A stretch of 18,677 nucleotides of DNA from JASFUX01 sp050050115 (GCA_050050115.1 JASFUX010000030.1:1-18677), one strand, 5' to 3'. Numbered from the stretch's first letter, positions 10,789 through 17,238 are shown. Numbers and translations are program-made. The notes: generated by a model not told the origin, from the sequence alone.

Positions 10789-11142
10789 ATGGCTTTAAGC
10801 GAGGCGCCCTTGGAGGGCGACCCATCCTCCTACCTCGCGGCGGCGAACGTCTGGTTCCACCGCCGCGAGCTTGACCGCATCCTTTCTCTCTACGGCCGCA
10901 TGGTGGCCGCCGGCGAATGGCGCGACTACGCCATCGACGGGCTCAAGGACCGGGCGGTGTTTTCGATCTACCGCCGAGCGTCCGAAGTGCCCCTCTACCG
11001 CATCGAAAAACGACCGAGCCTCGCGCGCAAGCAAGGCGCCTTCTGCGTCGTCAGCGCGACGGGACACATCCTGAGGCGCGGCCGCGAGCTGGCCCAGGTG
11101 CTGAAGGTCTTCGACAAGAAGCGGCTCAAGGTCGTGGACTAA
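10789..11142 (+). CDS. DUF2794 domain-containing protein
   Basis: This 117-aa protein is strongly recognisable as DUF2794, a small cytoplasmic family largely confined to alphaproteobacteria and of unknown function. Conserved blocks are FHRRELDRILSLYGRMVA, GEWRDYAIDGLKDRAVFS, PLYRIEKRPSLARKQGAF and VVSATGHILRRG. There is no signal peptide or transmembrane segment. A strong GGAGG ribosome site lies five bases before the ATG. It is a single-gene unit with a terminator-like hairpin immediately after its stop. Confidence 0.93.
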   Translation: MALSEAPLEGDPSSYLAAANVWFHRRELDRILSLYGRMVAAGEWRDYAIDGLKDRAVFSIYRRASEVPLYRIEKRPSLARKQGAFCVVSATGHILRRGRELAQVLKVFDKKRLKVVD

Positions 11143-11144
11143 CG

Positions 11145-11171
11145 AAAACCCCCGGAGCGGCGTTCCGGGGA
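11145..11171 (+). terminator. terminator-like hairpin after DUF2794, 3' side degraded
   Basis: AAAA is followed by a GC-rich stem: CCCCGGAGC (11150-11158) pairs with GTTCCGGGG (11162-11170), with one G-U pair and a 3-nt loop. It starts two bases after the DUF2794 stop. Unlike the nearly identical hairpin at 12296-12325, it is followed by AGGGGATAG rather than T residues, so its efficiency as an intrinsic terminator is doubtful. Confidence 0.6.
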
Positions 11172-11226
11172 GGGGATAGCTGTGTCTGCAGCGAAAGCGG
11201 CCTGCTCTTTGGAAAACGGCCGAGTG

Positions 11227-11266
11227 TTTGGGTCAGGTCTCTAACTCCGATGCTCCTGACCCCAAA
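11227..11266. repeat. REP-like palindrome (GGGTCAGG / CCTGACCC)
   Basis: TTTGGGTCAGG (11227-11237) and CCTGACCCCAAA (11255-11266) form an inverted repeat of 11 bp with a single bulged base and a 17-nt loop. GGGTCAGG-type palindromes resemble the REP/BIME elements mobilised by REP-associated tyrosine transposases (RAYT, Y1 family). No transposase is present in the window. The element sits exactly where the RHS similarity stops. Confidence 0.55.
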
Positions 11267-11441
11267 AGGGGCATTCCTTATACCAAGTGATCGGCTCGTT
11301 GATCGACGCGCCGCAGACGTAGCGCCGCAGAACCGTTCCCGAGGTGTTGCACTCGGCGATCAGATTGGGCCCGTCCCAGAGGAAGCGCGTGTCCGAGGCT
11401 GCGTCGATCTCGCAAAGCCAGCCCAACGAGACGCGGAGCGC
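11241..11441 (-). pseudogene. RHS-repeat protein C-terminal core remnant
   Basis: On the minus strand the frame reads DTRFLWDGPNLIAECNTSG, then TVLRRYVCGASINEPITWYKE. This closely follows the RHS-repeat core consensus (TRFLYDGDNLIAEYDxSGxxLRRYVHGPGxDEPxxWYEG). Only about 56 codons of similarity remain, from 11441 to 11274; there is no upstream RHS shell and no downstream toxin tip. The frame ends at a stop at 11241 inside the REP-like palindrome. The usual His and Asp of the GPGxDEP motif are changed (CGASINEP), which fits decay. RHS proteins are large toxin-delivery or contact-inhibition proteins; this is a non-functional fragment. The frame is open to 11477 with only a TTG as start. Confidence 0.75.
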
Positions 11442-11473
11442 CCTTGCTTGCTGATGAACCGAAGCGGGTGACC

Positions 11474-12055
11474 TCAATCCGGGGACGACGACACGTACTC
11501 AACTATGAACTGATACAACGCATCCTCAGCTGGAAAGGCTATGGGTTCGGCCGACAGCGGACCGAACGGCTCGCCGTCCTTTACAAACACAATGTAGGAA
11601 AATCCTCTCCGAGGAATCGGCACCCATCGGCAGACACCATCACTGATCCGTGCCGAGATCGCGGCTGCGGCCTGCAAATTGTTGTTTTCGACAATATTCT
11701 CGTGCCGCTGGAAAATCGACAAATAGGGCATTTCTGATGAGATGTTCCGGGCAAATCCCAATACTGAAATTGTCTCGCCGATCCGAGGGCGCACTTCCGG
11801 TGCAGCGATCTTGAGATAGTGATCAACACGAATGGTAAAACGGCTTACAGGATCACCCGTTGAATCGAGCGTCGTTTCTTCCTCGCGAAACGCGGTTCCC
11901 AAAACTATGAAATCAGCGGCGTCGATATATTGCGTCAGCAGGTGGGGCGCCTCAGGCGTCGGATTGCAGCCTGAATCTCCCCTGCTTGGATCGCCTGCAG
12001 CTAACGCCACCCCAAGAACCATCAATCCCAATGTGTGTTTCGTGAGTCCGTGCAT
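11474..12055 (-). CDS. secreted hypothetical protein, possible NTR/TIMP-like fold
   Basis: I do not recognise this 193-aa protein with certainty. Residues 1-20 look like a signal peptide (basic start, then LGLMVLGVALAA). The mature part has two cysteines, Cys30 in SGCNPTPE and Cys142 in DGVCRWVP, that could pair. The pattern 'C...YIDAADFIVLGTA...SRFTIRVDHYLK...GETISVLG' resembles netrin/TIMP-like OB-fold proteins, in which a strand reading 'aD.vf.G.v' is followed by 'f.V...lKG'; this is inference only. I chose the ATG at 12055 for the signal peptide; a frame extension to 12121 exists, and the ribosome site (AGGAA directly before the ATG) is poor. Codon use is less GC-biased than in neighbouring genes, suggesting acquisition. 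It ends beside the RHS remnant on the same strand. Confidence 0.6.
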   Translation of the reverse strand: MHGLTKHTLGLMVLGVALAAGDPSRGDSGCNPTPEAPHLLTQYIDAADFIVLGTAFREEETTLDSTGDPVSRFTIRVDHYLKIAAPEVRPRIGETISVLGFARNISSEMPYLSIFQRHENIVENNNLQAAAAISARISDGVCRWVPIPRRGFSYIVFVKDGEPFGPLSAEPIAFPAEDALYQFIVEYVSSSPD

Positions 12056-12295
12056 TTCCTGTCGTGGCCTACCTAGTGAACTCCCGTGAACGCGTACAAT
12101 TAGGGATATGTTGCTCGACACCTACCTTGTCCGTGCAATGACCCGCCCCCCGTGAGCACCCTCGCTCCCAAGGGGAGTATCTTGCTTTCTACATTGGATT
12201 TGCCGCTTGGGGGAGCGGACAGGCGGCCCTGCCGTCGCATGCGCCGGGCCGCCCGTGTGTGAGACGCATCCGCCTGATTTATTTGCCGGCACAGC
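12056..12295. other. intergenic region upstream of the secreted protein
   Basis: No gene is supported. The region contains a bulged inverted repeat, CGCTCCCAAG (12163-12172) against CTTGGGGGAGCG (12206-12217), with a 33-nt loop. The promoter for the secreted protein should lie here on the minus strand, but no clear hexamer pair was found. Confidence 0.45.
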
Positions 12296-12325
12296 AAAAC
12301 CCCCGGAGCGGCGCTCCGGGGGTTT
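12296..12325 (-). terminator. bidirectional intrinsic terminator of the BI-1 gene
   Basis: A perfect 10-bp stem, CCCCCGGAGC (12300-12309) with GCTCCGGGGG (12313-12322) and a 3-nt loop, is flanked by AAAA on the left and TTT on the right. On the minus strand it lies about 25 nt after the BI-1 stop and is followed by TTTT, a classic rho-independent terminator. It would also work in the plus direction. Confidence 0.88.
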
Positions 12326-12349
12326 CGCTTTTCAGCTTGGCGTTCGCGT

Positions 12350-13120
12350 CTAGTTGCGCGAGCCGCCCATCAGCATCAGCAGGAATTGGAACATGTTGAT
12401 GAAGCTGATGTAGAGATTCAGCGCGCCGAAGTTGGTCATCACAGCGAGGCTGCGATTATCGCCCTGATAAGCGAAGTAGGAAACCTTCAGCTGCTGGGTC
12501 GTCATCGCGGTGATGAACGAGAACAGGCCCAGGCCGACGACCTGAATGCCGATCTCGAGCATCGGCGAGCGGAAGAAGAAGTTCGACACGCTGATCAGGA
12601 TCAGCCCGATCACCGCCATGAACATGAAGCTCGAAAGCCCGGTCAGGTTCCGCTTGGTGGTGTAGCCCCAGAGCGAGAGTCCGCCGAACGCCGCCGCCGT
12701 GATCACCAACGCTTGCGCGATCGTGCCGAAAGTGACGCCGATCGTGCGTCCGCCGACCGAAGTGACCTCGACGCTGTTGAGCGCGATCATCACCCAGACG
12801 CCCATGCCCATGCCGATCAGCGAGACCACCGACCAGTAAAGCACCGCCGATCCGGCCGGCGAGGGATTGCGCATGAAGAACATGGAGCCGAACAGCAGCG
12901 CGATCGGGCCCCATTGAACGACGTAGATGAGCGGCGTGCCGAACACGAGCGCCGTGACCGGCGCGACCGAGCCCACCACATAGGCCAAAGCCGCCGAGAG
13001 CAGCAGCCCGAGCGCCATCTTATTGTAGACGCCGAGCATGAACGCCCGGAGGCCGGCGTCCACCGACGTGTCGAGCGCGCCGGCGTGGCCGCGCGCATAG
13101 GCAGGATTGAAATCACTCAT
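12350..13120 (-). CDS. Bax inhibitor-1/YccA family membrane protein
   Basis: The 256-aa inner-membrane protein has about seven transmembrane helices and the BI-1 layout: DAGLRAFMLGVYNKMALGLLLSA at the start, then a C-terminal GALNLYISFINMFQFLLMLMG. Family members (E. coli YccA and YbhL, B. subtilis YetJ, human BI-1) act in calcium/proton leak and, for YccA, FtsH protease modulation. The two aspartates that form the pH-sensing pair in YetJ and BI-1 (the D of 'YDTQ' and the D of 'LYLDFINLF') are Thr207 and Ser239 here. The ATG at 13120 has GAAGGA ten bases upstream; an upstream frame extension to 13207 crosses the promoter region and is unlikely. It is transcribed alone and ends at a strong terminator. 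Confidence 0.93.
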   Translation of the reverse strand: MSDFNPAYARGHAGALDTSVDAGLRAFMLGVYNKMALGLLLSAALAYVVGSVAPVTALVFGTPLIYVVQWGPIALLFGSMFFMRNPSPAGSAVLYWSVVSLIGMGMGVWVMIALNSVEVTSVGGRTIGVTFGTIAQALVITAAAFGGLSLWGYTTKRNLTGLSSFMFMAVIGLILISVSNFFFRSPMLEIGIQVVGLGLFSFITAMTTQQLKVSYFAYQGDNRSLAVMTNFGALNLYISFINMFQFLLMLMGGSRN

Positions 13121-13150
13121 GCGTTTTCGGTCCTTCCCGTAACTCGTGTT

Positions 13151-13167
13151 ACCGCTCTTAGAACGGT
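13151..13167. promoter_or_regulatory. imperfect palindrome in the BI-1 leader, possible operator
   Basis: ACCGCTC and GAACGGT, separated by TTA, form a 7-bp dyad with one mismatch just downstream of the possible -10 element. The position suits a repressor site or a small leader hairpin. No regulator can be named. Confidence 0.3.
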
Positions 13168-13178
13168 TCTCATTGGCA

Positions 13179-13207
13179 TATATTGTATTACGATATGCCG
13201 CATTCAA
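13179..13207 (-). promoter_or_regulatory. possible promoter of the BI-1 gene
   Basis: TTGAAT (13207-13202) is followed after 17 bases by AATATA (13184-13179) on the minus strand, within an AT-rich island that stands out from GC-rich surroundings. It would give a leader of about 50 nt. Other hexamer pairings in the island are possible. Confidence 0.4.
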
Positions 13208-13383
13208 GACAAGCCGTATTGTAAGGTGAATTCGGGCCTATTGCACCCAAAACCGGAGGCTTGAAGGCGCGGTTCCGAGGGGAATCAACCCGAATTGATT
13301 AACGTGAGGATCGATCGGGCGTGTCGTCAGATCGCAGCCGCCGCGCTATAGGAGAATCCTCGCCCGTTCGGACGCGACCCGCC

Positions 13384-14130
13384 ATGTCGAGAGCCCTGCG
13401 CCCCAGCTCACGCTGCGTCCCGCTCCTCGCCGCTTTGGCGCTGCTGGCGTGCGGCCCGTCGTCCGATCCGGCGCCCGCGACCGGCCCCGACGCCCCGCGC
13501 CCGATCGCCACCGCCGCGCCGGAGCGCGCTGTCGCCGCCGAAGAAGCGCAAACTGAAGACGACCCGTTCGTCCTCGTCATGCTCGGCGACAGCTTGTCGG
13601 CGGGCGACGGGCTCGCCGCGGACGCCAGTCTGCCCGCCCAGGTCGACGCAGTCCTCCACGCCGCACGGCTTAACGTCGAGCTGCGCGACGCGAGCGTCTC
13701 CGGGCTGACGACGGCCCGGGCGCGCGCCGTGCTCGCCGCCGCCGACGGGCTGGCCGGCGCGGACGGTCTGGTGATCCAGCTCGGTCTCGCCGACATGCTC
13801 GCGGGCGGTCCGCCGGACGCGATCTCGGCCAACATCGGCCAGATCATCAATGACGCGCAGTCGCGCGGGCTCTGGGTGGGCGTCATCGGCATGCGCGCGC
13901 CGATCGAGCTCGACACCGACGTGCGCGACGAGCTGGACCTGATCTACTTCGACCTCGCCGCGGTCTACGACGTCCCGCTTTATCCCTACTACTTCGACGG
14001 CCTGATCGACTCAGAGCTGGGCATTGCCCGGCCCGAGCTTTTCCTGCCTGGCGGGATCTATCCGAACGAAGCGGGCGTCGCGACGGTTGCGCAGGGCGTC
14101 GGGAGCTGGTTGATCGACGAGCTGCCCTAG
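13384..14130 (+). CDS. GDSL/SGNH-hydrolase-like lipoprotein, probable pseudoenzyme
   Basis: The 248-aa product has a signal with lipobox-like LLAC near residues 18-21, then a Pro/Ala/Glu-rich linker, then an SGNH fold close to TesA/arylesterase. Block I GDSLSAGDG is intact (nucleophile Ser70), and the block II region DASVSGLTTA keeps its Gly. Block III should read G-x-N-D but is Gly134-Leu-Ala136-Asp137, so the oxyanion Asn is lost. Block V should read D-G-I-H-P-N but is Gly223-Gly-Ile-Tyr226-Pro-Asn, so both the catalytic Asp and His are lost. The protein is otherwise full length and uninterrupted, so it is probably a folded, non-hydrolytic or altered lipoprotein rather than a decaying gene. 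The ATG at 13384 gives the lipoprotein signal; the frame is open from 13321. thpR follows on the same strand. Confidence 0.87.
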   Translation: MSRALRPSSRCVPLLAALALLACGPSSDPAPATGPDAPRPIATAAPERAVAAEEAQTEDDPFVLVMLGDSLSAGDGLAADASLPAQVDAVLHAARLNVELRDASVSGLTTARARAVLAAADGLAGADGLVIQLGLADMLAGGPPDAISANIGQIINDAQSRGLWVGVIGMRAPIELDTDVRDELDLIYFDLAAVYDVPLYPYYFDGLIDSELGIARPELFLPGGIYPNEAGVATVAQGVGSWLIDELP

Positions 14131-14197
14131 TTGGGTATTGGGGGTTGGGTTTCAGGGTCAGCCGTCGCGAACCTGGTCTCCAAAACCCGACACCCAA
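14131..14197 (+). other. structured spacer: G-quadruplex motif plus long inverted repeat
   Basis: Directly after the SGNH stop, four G-tracts (14133-14135, 14140-14144, 14147-14149, 14155-14157) with loops of 4, 2 and 5 nt match a canonical quadruplex motif. The arm 14131-14148 can also pair with the C-rich arm 14180-14197: 15 of 18 positions pair, one of them a G-U, with a 31-nt loop. The two structures use the same G-tracts and exclude each other. The spacer lies 43 nt before the thpR start. There is no T-run after the stem, so a simple terminator is unlikely. Confidence 0.55.
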
Positions 14198-14239
14198 AAC
14201 CGATCACCAAGAGCCCTACGGCTGGAGCCGCGCCGCCTT

Positions 14240-14779
14240 ATGTCTCTCCGCCTGTTCGCCGCGATCGACATTCCCGACGAGATCATCGAGCGGATCGTTC
14301 CGCTGCAGCGCGGCGTCGCCGGCGCGAAGTGGCGCCCGCCCGAGGCGCTGCATCTGACGCTGAGGTTTTTCGGCGAGATCGATGAGCGCGCCGCCGAAGA
14401 CCTCGACCATGAGCTCGGCGAGGTGCGCAGTGCGGCGTTCGAGGTTGCGCTCAAGGGCGCGGGCTGGTTCGGCGGCGAGCAGCCGAGCGCGCTCTGGGCC
14501 GGCGTCGAGGAGAACGCCGCGCTCCAACGCCTCGCTGCGGGCTGCGAGCGCGCCGCGCGCAAGACCGGCCTGCCGCCCGAGCCGCGCGGCTTCGTCCCGC
14601 ACGTCACCCTCGCCTATTGCCGCGGCACGGGCGCGGACGACGCGGTGAAGTTCGCCCAACGCCTGGCGCTGTTCAGCGCCGAGCCGTTCCTCGTCGACCG
14701 CTTCTTTATGTACTCGTCTTGGGCCGGTAAGCGCGTGTCGACTTATGTGCCAGAGGCGGAGTATCCGCTTCTGGGGTGA
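14240..14779 (+). CDS. thpR: RNA 2',3'-cyclic phosphodiesterase ThpR
   Basis: The 179-aa cytoplasmic protein belongs to the 2H phosphoesterase superfamily (formerly '2'-5' RNA ligase'); these enzymes open 2',3'-cyclic phosphates to 2'-phosphates. Both catalytic H-x-T-x motifs are present: His38-Leu-Thr40-Leu and His121-Val-Thr123-Leu. The family opening RLFAAIDIPDEI and the ending SSWAGKRVSTYVPEAEYPL fit, and the length is normal. The ATG at 14240 gives the standard MSLRLFAAID start; GGAG is 12 bases upstream, so the ribosome site is weak. Longer frames from 14138 or 14145 run through the structured spacer and are unlikely to be coding. It ends ten bases from the convergent metallopeptidase gene. 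Confidence 0.93.
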   Translation: MSLRLFAAIDIPDEIIERIVPLQRGVAGAKWRPPEALHLTLRFFGEIDERAAEDLDHELGEVRSAAFEVALKGAGWFGGEQPSALWAGVEENAALQRLAAGCERAARKTGLPPEPRGFVPHVTLAYCRGTGADDAVKFAQRLALFSAEPFLVDRFFMYSSWAGKRVSTYVPEAEYPLLG

Positions 14780-14789
14780 AGGAGCAGCC

Positions 14790-15188
14790 TCACCCGTCCT
14801 GCAGCCGATCCATATCGTCGTCAGAAAACCCGAAGTGATGACCGATCTCGTGGATCAAGACGTGGGTGATCAGCTCGCCTAAAGTCACGTCGCCGCGCTC
14901 GGCCCATTCGTCGAGAATCGGGCGGCGATAGAGGAACACCGAGTCCGGCTCGCCGGAAACGTCAAAGCTCGTTTTCTGAGTCAGATCGACGCCCTGATAG
15001 ACGCCCGTCAGGGCGAACGGATCGTCGAGATCGAGCGCGTCGAGCATCTCATCATCGGCGAAGTCGGCGACCCTGAGCACGATTTCTCCGCACCGCGCGC
15101 GCAGCGCCTGGGGCACCATATCGAGCGCCGCCTCGGCCAGCTTGGCGAAGTCGTCGAGCGAAGGCGCTTCGGCGTCAGCCCAGTTCAT
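14790..15188 (-). CDS. minimal zincin-like metallopeptidase (Zincin_1/DUF1025 family)
   Basis: The 132-aa acidic protein carries the zinc-protease motif HEIGHHFGFSD: His113-Glu114-x-x-His117 with Gly120 and Asp123 as in the extended HExxHxxGxxD signature. The block SVFLYRRPILDEWAERGDVTLGELITHVLIHEIGHH is typical of Zincin_1, a family of small bacterial proteins with a minimal metzincin-like core and unproven substrates. No signal peptide is seen, so it should be cytoplasmic. I chose the ATG at 15188, preceded by AAGGGCG about seven bases away. It lies 31 bp downstream of the DUF262 gene on the same strand and may be read from it, and is tail-to-tail with thpR. Confidence 0.88.
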   Translation of the reverse strand: MNWADAEAPSLDDFAKLAEAALDMVPQALRARCGEIVLRVADFADDEMLDALDLDDPFALTGVYQGVDLTQKTSFDVSGEPDSVFLYRRPILDEWAERGDVTLGELITHVLIHEIGHHFGFSDDDMDRLQDG

Positions 15189-15219
15189 CAAGCGCCCTTT
15201 CCCGCGTTCTTGAGCGGCC

Positions 15220-17115
15220 TTAGTCCTTCTCGCCCGGCCACGGCGGCAGCGCATAGACGCGCGGATCCTCCTCCGCGCCGGGGCGGGCGATGAATGGAAT
15301 GCGGGCCAAGCCCCAGGTCAACTCCGCCAGCCGGATCATCGCCTCCTGACGCTCGTCGACGTCGCTGGCGGTGAAGTCGTCGTAGGGTTTGAACGGCAGG
15401 CGCAGCTGCTCGAGCCGCTCGCGCGCGGCCTGCTCGAAGAAGTCGGGATGCAGCGTGCGCGCCAGCCGGGTCATATTCTGGTACAGCTCGCGCTTGGCCG
15501 CGAAGTCCTTGTCGCCCAGACGCTGATTGTCGAGCGAGCTGACCAGCAACAGCGCGCCGAAGCGGTTGCGCTTGCGCTGATGCTGCTTCTCGCCGCCGCC
15601 GAGGAACCCCGACTTGCCGCTATCGTTGGGCAGGATGTGCTCGATCGAATAGCCGCGATTGAGCGAGCGCAGCTCGTAGTGCGCATAAGACCCATACTGA
15701 CGGAACGCCTCGTCGAAGCAGGCCGACATCCGCGCCAGCAGCGTATGCACCACCCGGCGCGAGCGCGTCCCCGCCCCGCGGCTGGGCAGCCCCGCCTCGG
15801 TGTTCGAGCGGAAATCGAGCGGCCAGGCAACGAGCTGTTCTTGCAGCACGCGGCAGCACTGCTCGACATCGAAGGCGTCGCGCAACAGCACGGCGGTGCG
15901 TTGTAGGAACGCCAGAGAGTCGTTCTGCAGCCGGTTGTTCTGCACGTTCTGCCAAAACAGGCGCGCCGAGAAGATTTCCATGAACGCCGCCGCCGCGCGC
16001 AGCTTGGCCGCGGTGATCGCGCCCGGCGCGTCCGGGTGCACCGTCGCCAGCATCACCATCCGCGCCTGACGACGCCAGCCGATGTCGAGCTGATCGAGGA
16101 AATAGAGACTGTCCCAGCCGCGGCGGGGAAACTCGGCCCGCTCGCGCACGCCGACGTAGGCCTCGGCCATCACCGCCATCTCGTGGTTCATGAAGCGGTA
16201 GCAGGCGTCGGGGTCGTTGAGGCCCATGCGCACGGTGTTGTGCTTGAGCCAGTTGAAGTGATCGTCCTCGATCTGGTCGGGCTCGTTCGGCTTGCCGTTC
16301 TGCACCGGCATCTGCGCATAGCGCGCGGTCAGCCATTCCTGGACGAACTCGCGGTCCCCGCCGGTGCCGAAGCGCTGCATCGCGCGCATCGTAGCGGTCC
16401 ACTTGATCAGCGCCTCTTCGCGCAGATCGGTGTCGATGATGTTGGCCTGGAGGAAGTTCTTGGTCAGCTGGCCCGAGCCGAGCTTCTGGCCGCGGTCGTT
16501 GGTGGTCTCGAAGATGGTGTAAGCGTCGGACTCCTTGTCCACCTCGACCACAGGCATCTGCACATTGTCGATCATCCATTCGATGAACTTCTTGAGCTGT
16601 TCGCCGCGCAGATGCTCAGGGAACGCCTGACCGATCGTCAGATAGCGGTCGACGATCGTCCGGTCGGTGTCGTTCTCGAGCGAGAGGTTCTGCATCAGGC
16701 CCGGGTCGTCGTAGAGGGCGCGGAACACCGGATCACGCTCGGCCACGTCGATCGCGAAGGCCGCGTCGCGCGGGCCGGAGTGGACGATCAGGCCGTGCAG
16801 GATGCCCGCCAAGCGGCGGTCGCGGTCGCCGATCTCGTGAACGAGATAGATCAGCAGCAACAACAGCGTGGTCAGCCGCTGCTGGCCGTCGATGATGTGC
16901 CGGTAGCCCTCGCGCACGTGGATGACCACCGCGCCGAGATAGTAGGCGCCGGACACTTCCGGCCGCTTGCGCCGCTCGAACGCCCGCGCGAAGTCGCGCA
17001 GCAGGATGGCGACGTTGTCATGATCCCAGGAATAGCCCCGCTGGAACGCGCCGACGGAGTAGTCTTCTTTGAAGATCTGACGAACCGAGCGCATTTGCAC
17101 GGTCATTCCGGCCAC
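15220..17115 (-). CDS. DUF262-DUF1524 protein, single-chain GmrSD-like
   Basis: The 631-aa protein joins two domains. The N-terminal DUF262 (GmrS-like, ParB/sulfiredoxin-type fold) shows FQRGYSW at 24-30, DGQQRLTTL at 76-84 and FETTNDRG from 202. The C-terminal DUF1524 (GmrD-like His-Me nuclease) shows IEHILPN with His493 and Pro496, then a family-like NRFGALLLVSSLDNQRLGDKDFAAKRELY in which the usual GNLTLL is altered. Relatives include the type IV restriction system GmrSD and phosphorothioate-sensing SspE/BrxU-type proteins, which cut modified phage DNA using NTP. A defence role is therefore likely, but the specificity is unknown. I chose GTG 17115 because GGAG lies eight bases upstream; ATG 17106 is the alternative, and the frame is open to 17301. 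It is divergent from mmcB. Confidence 0.88.
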   Translation of the reverse strand: MAGMTVQMRSVRQIFKEDYSVGAFQRGYSWDHDNVAILLRDFARAFERRKRPEVSGAYYLGAVVIHVREGYRHIIDGQQRLTTLLLLLIYLVHEIGDRDRRLAGILHGLIVHSGPRDAAFAIDVAERDPVFRALYDDPGLMQNLSLENDTDRTIVDRYLTIGQAFPEHLRGEQLKKFIEWMIDNVQMPVVEVDKESDAYTIFETTNDRGQKLGSGQLTKNFLQANIIDTDLREEALIKWTATMRAMQRFGTGGDREFVQEWLTARYAQMPVQNGKPNEPDQIEDDHFNWLKHNTVRMGLNDPDACYRFMNHEMAVMAEAYVGVRERAEFPRRGWDSLYFLDQLDIGWRRQARMVMLATVHPDAPGAITAAKLRAAAAFMEIFSARLFWQNVQNNRLQNDSLAFLQRTAVLLRDAFDVEQCCRVLQEQLVAWPLDFRSNTEAGLPSRGAGTRSRRVVHTLLARMSACFDEAFRQYGSYAHYELRSLNRGYSIEHILPNDSGKSGFLGGGEKQHQRKRNRFGALLLVSSLDNQRLGDKDFAAKRELYQNMTRLARTLHPDFFEQAARERLEQLRLPFKPYDDFTASDVDERQEAMIRLAELTWGLARIPFIARPGAEEDPRVYALPPWPGEKD

Positions 17116-17136
17116 GCCGCACGCTCCCTTCGATTT

Positions 17137-17165
17137 TATATTGGTCCCGTCACCCCCGCCCTCAA
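17137..17165 (-). promoter_or_regulatory. possible promoter of the DUF262 gene
   Basis: TTGAGG (17165-17160) is followed after 17 bases by AATATA (17142-17137), overlapping a TATAAA, on the minus strand. This is the only AT-rich patch in the intergenic region. It would give a very short leader, under 25 nt, to the GTG start. Confidence 0.35.
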
Positions 17166-17238
17166 ACTCTAGGGATCGGAGACCCGCGACGCGAGTTTCG
17201 CGGCGCCTGCTCGACTTGATCGCCGCCGGTTCGCCCGA

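Noticed and set aside
10452..10790. 112-codon minus-strand frame in the intergenic region upstream of DUF2794
   Set aside because: Its composition is not protein-like, it has no ribosome site, and it crosses the G-rich tract and the DUF2794 ribosome site.
11478..11502. Upstream extension of the RHS remnant
   Set aside because: The similarity stops near 11441; further upstream sequence belongs to the coding end of the secreted-protein gene, and no RHS motif is seen in any frame.
12386..13264. 292-codon plus-strand frame opposite the BI-1 gene
   Set aside because: The translation is a low-complexity His/Glu/Arg-rich shadow of a conserved membrane protein.
16036..17172. 378-codon plus-strand frame opposite the DUF262 gene
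   Set aside because: It is antisense to conserved DUF262 motifs and has no domain character of its own.
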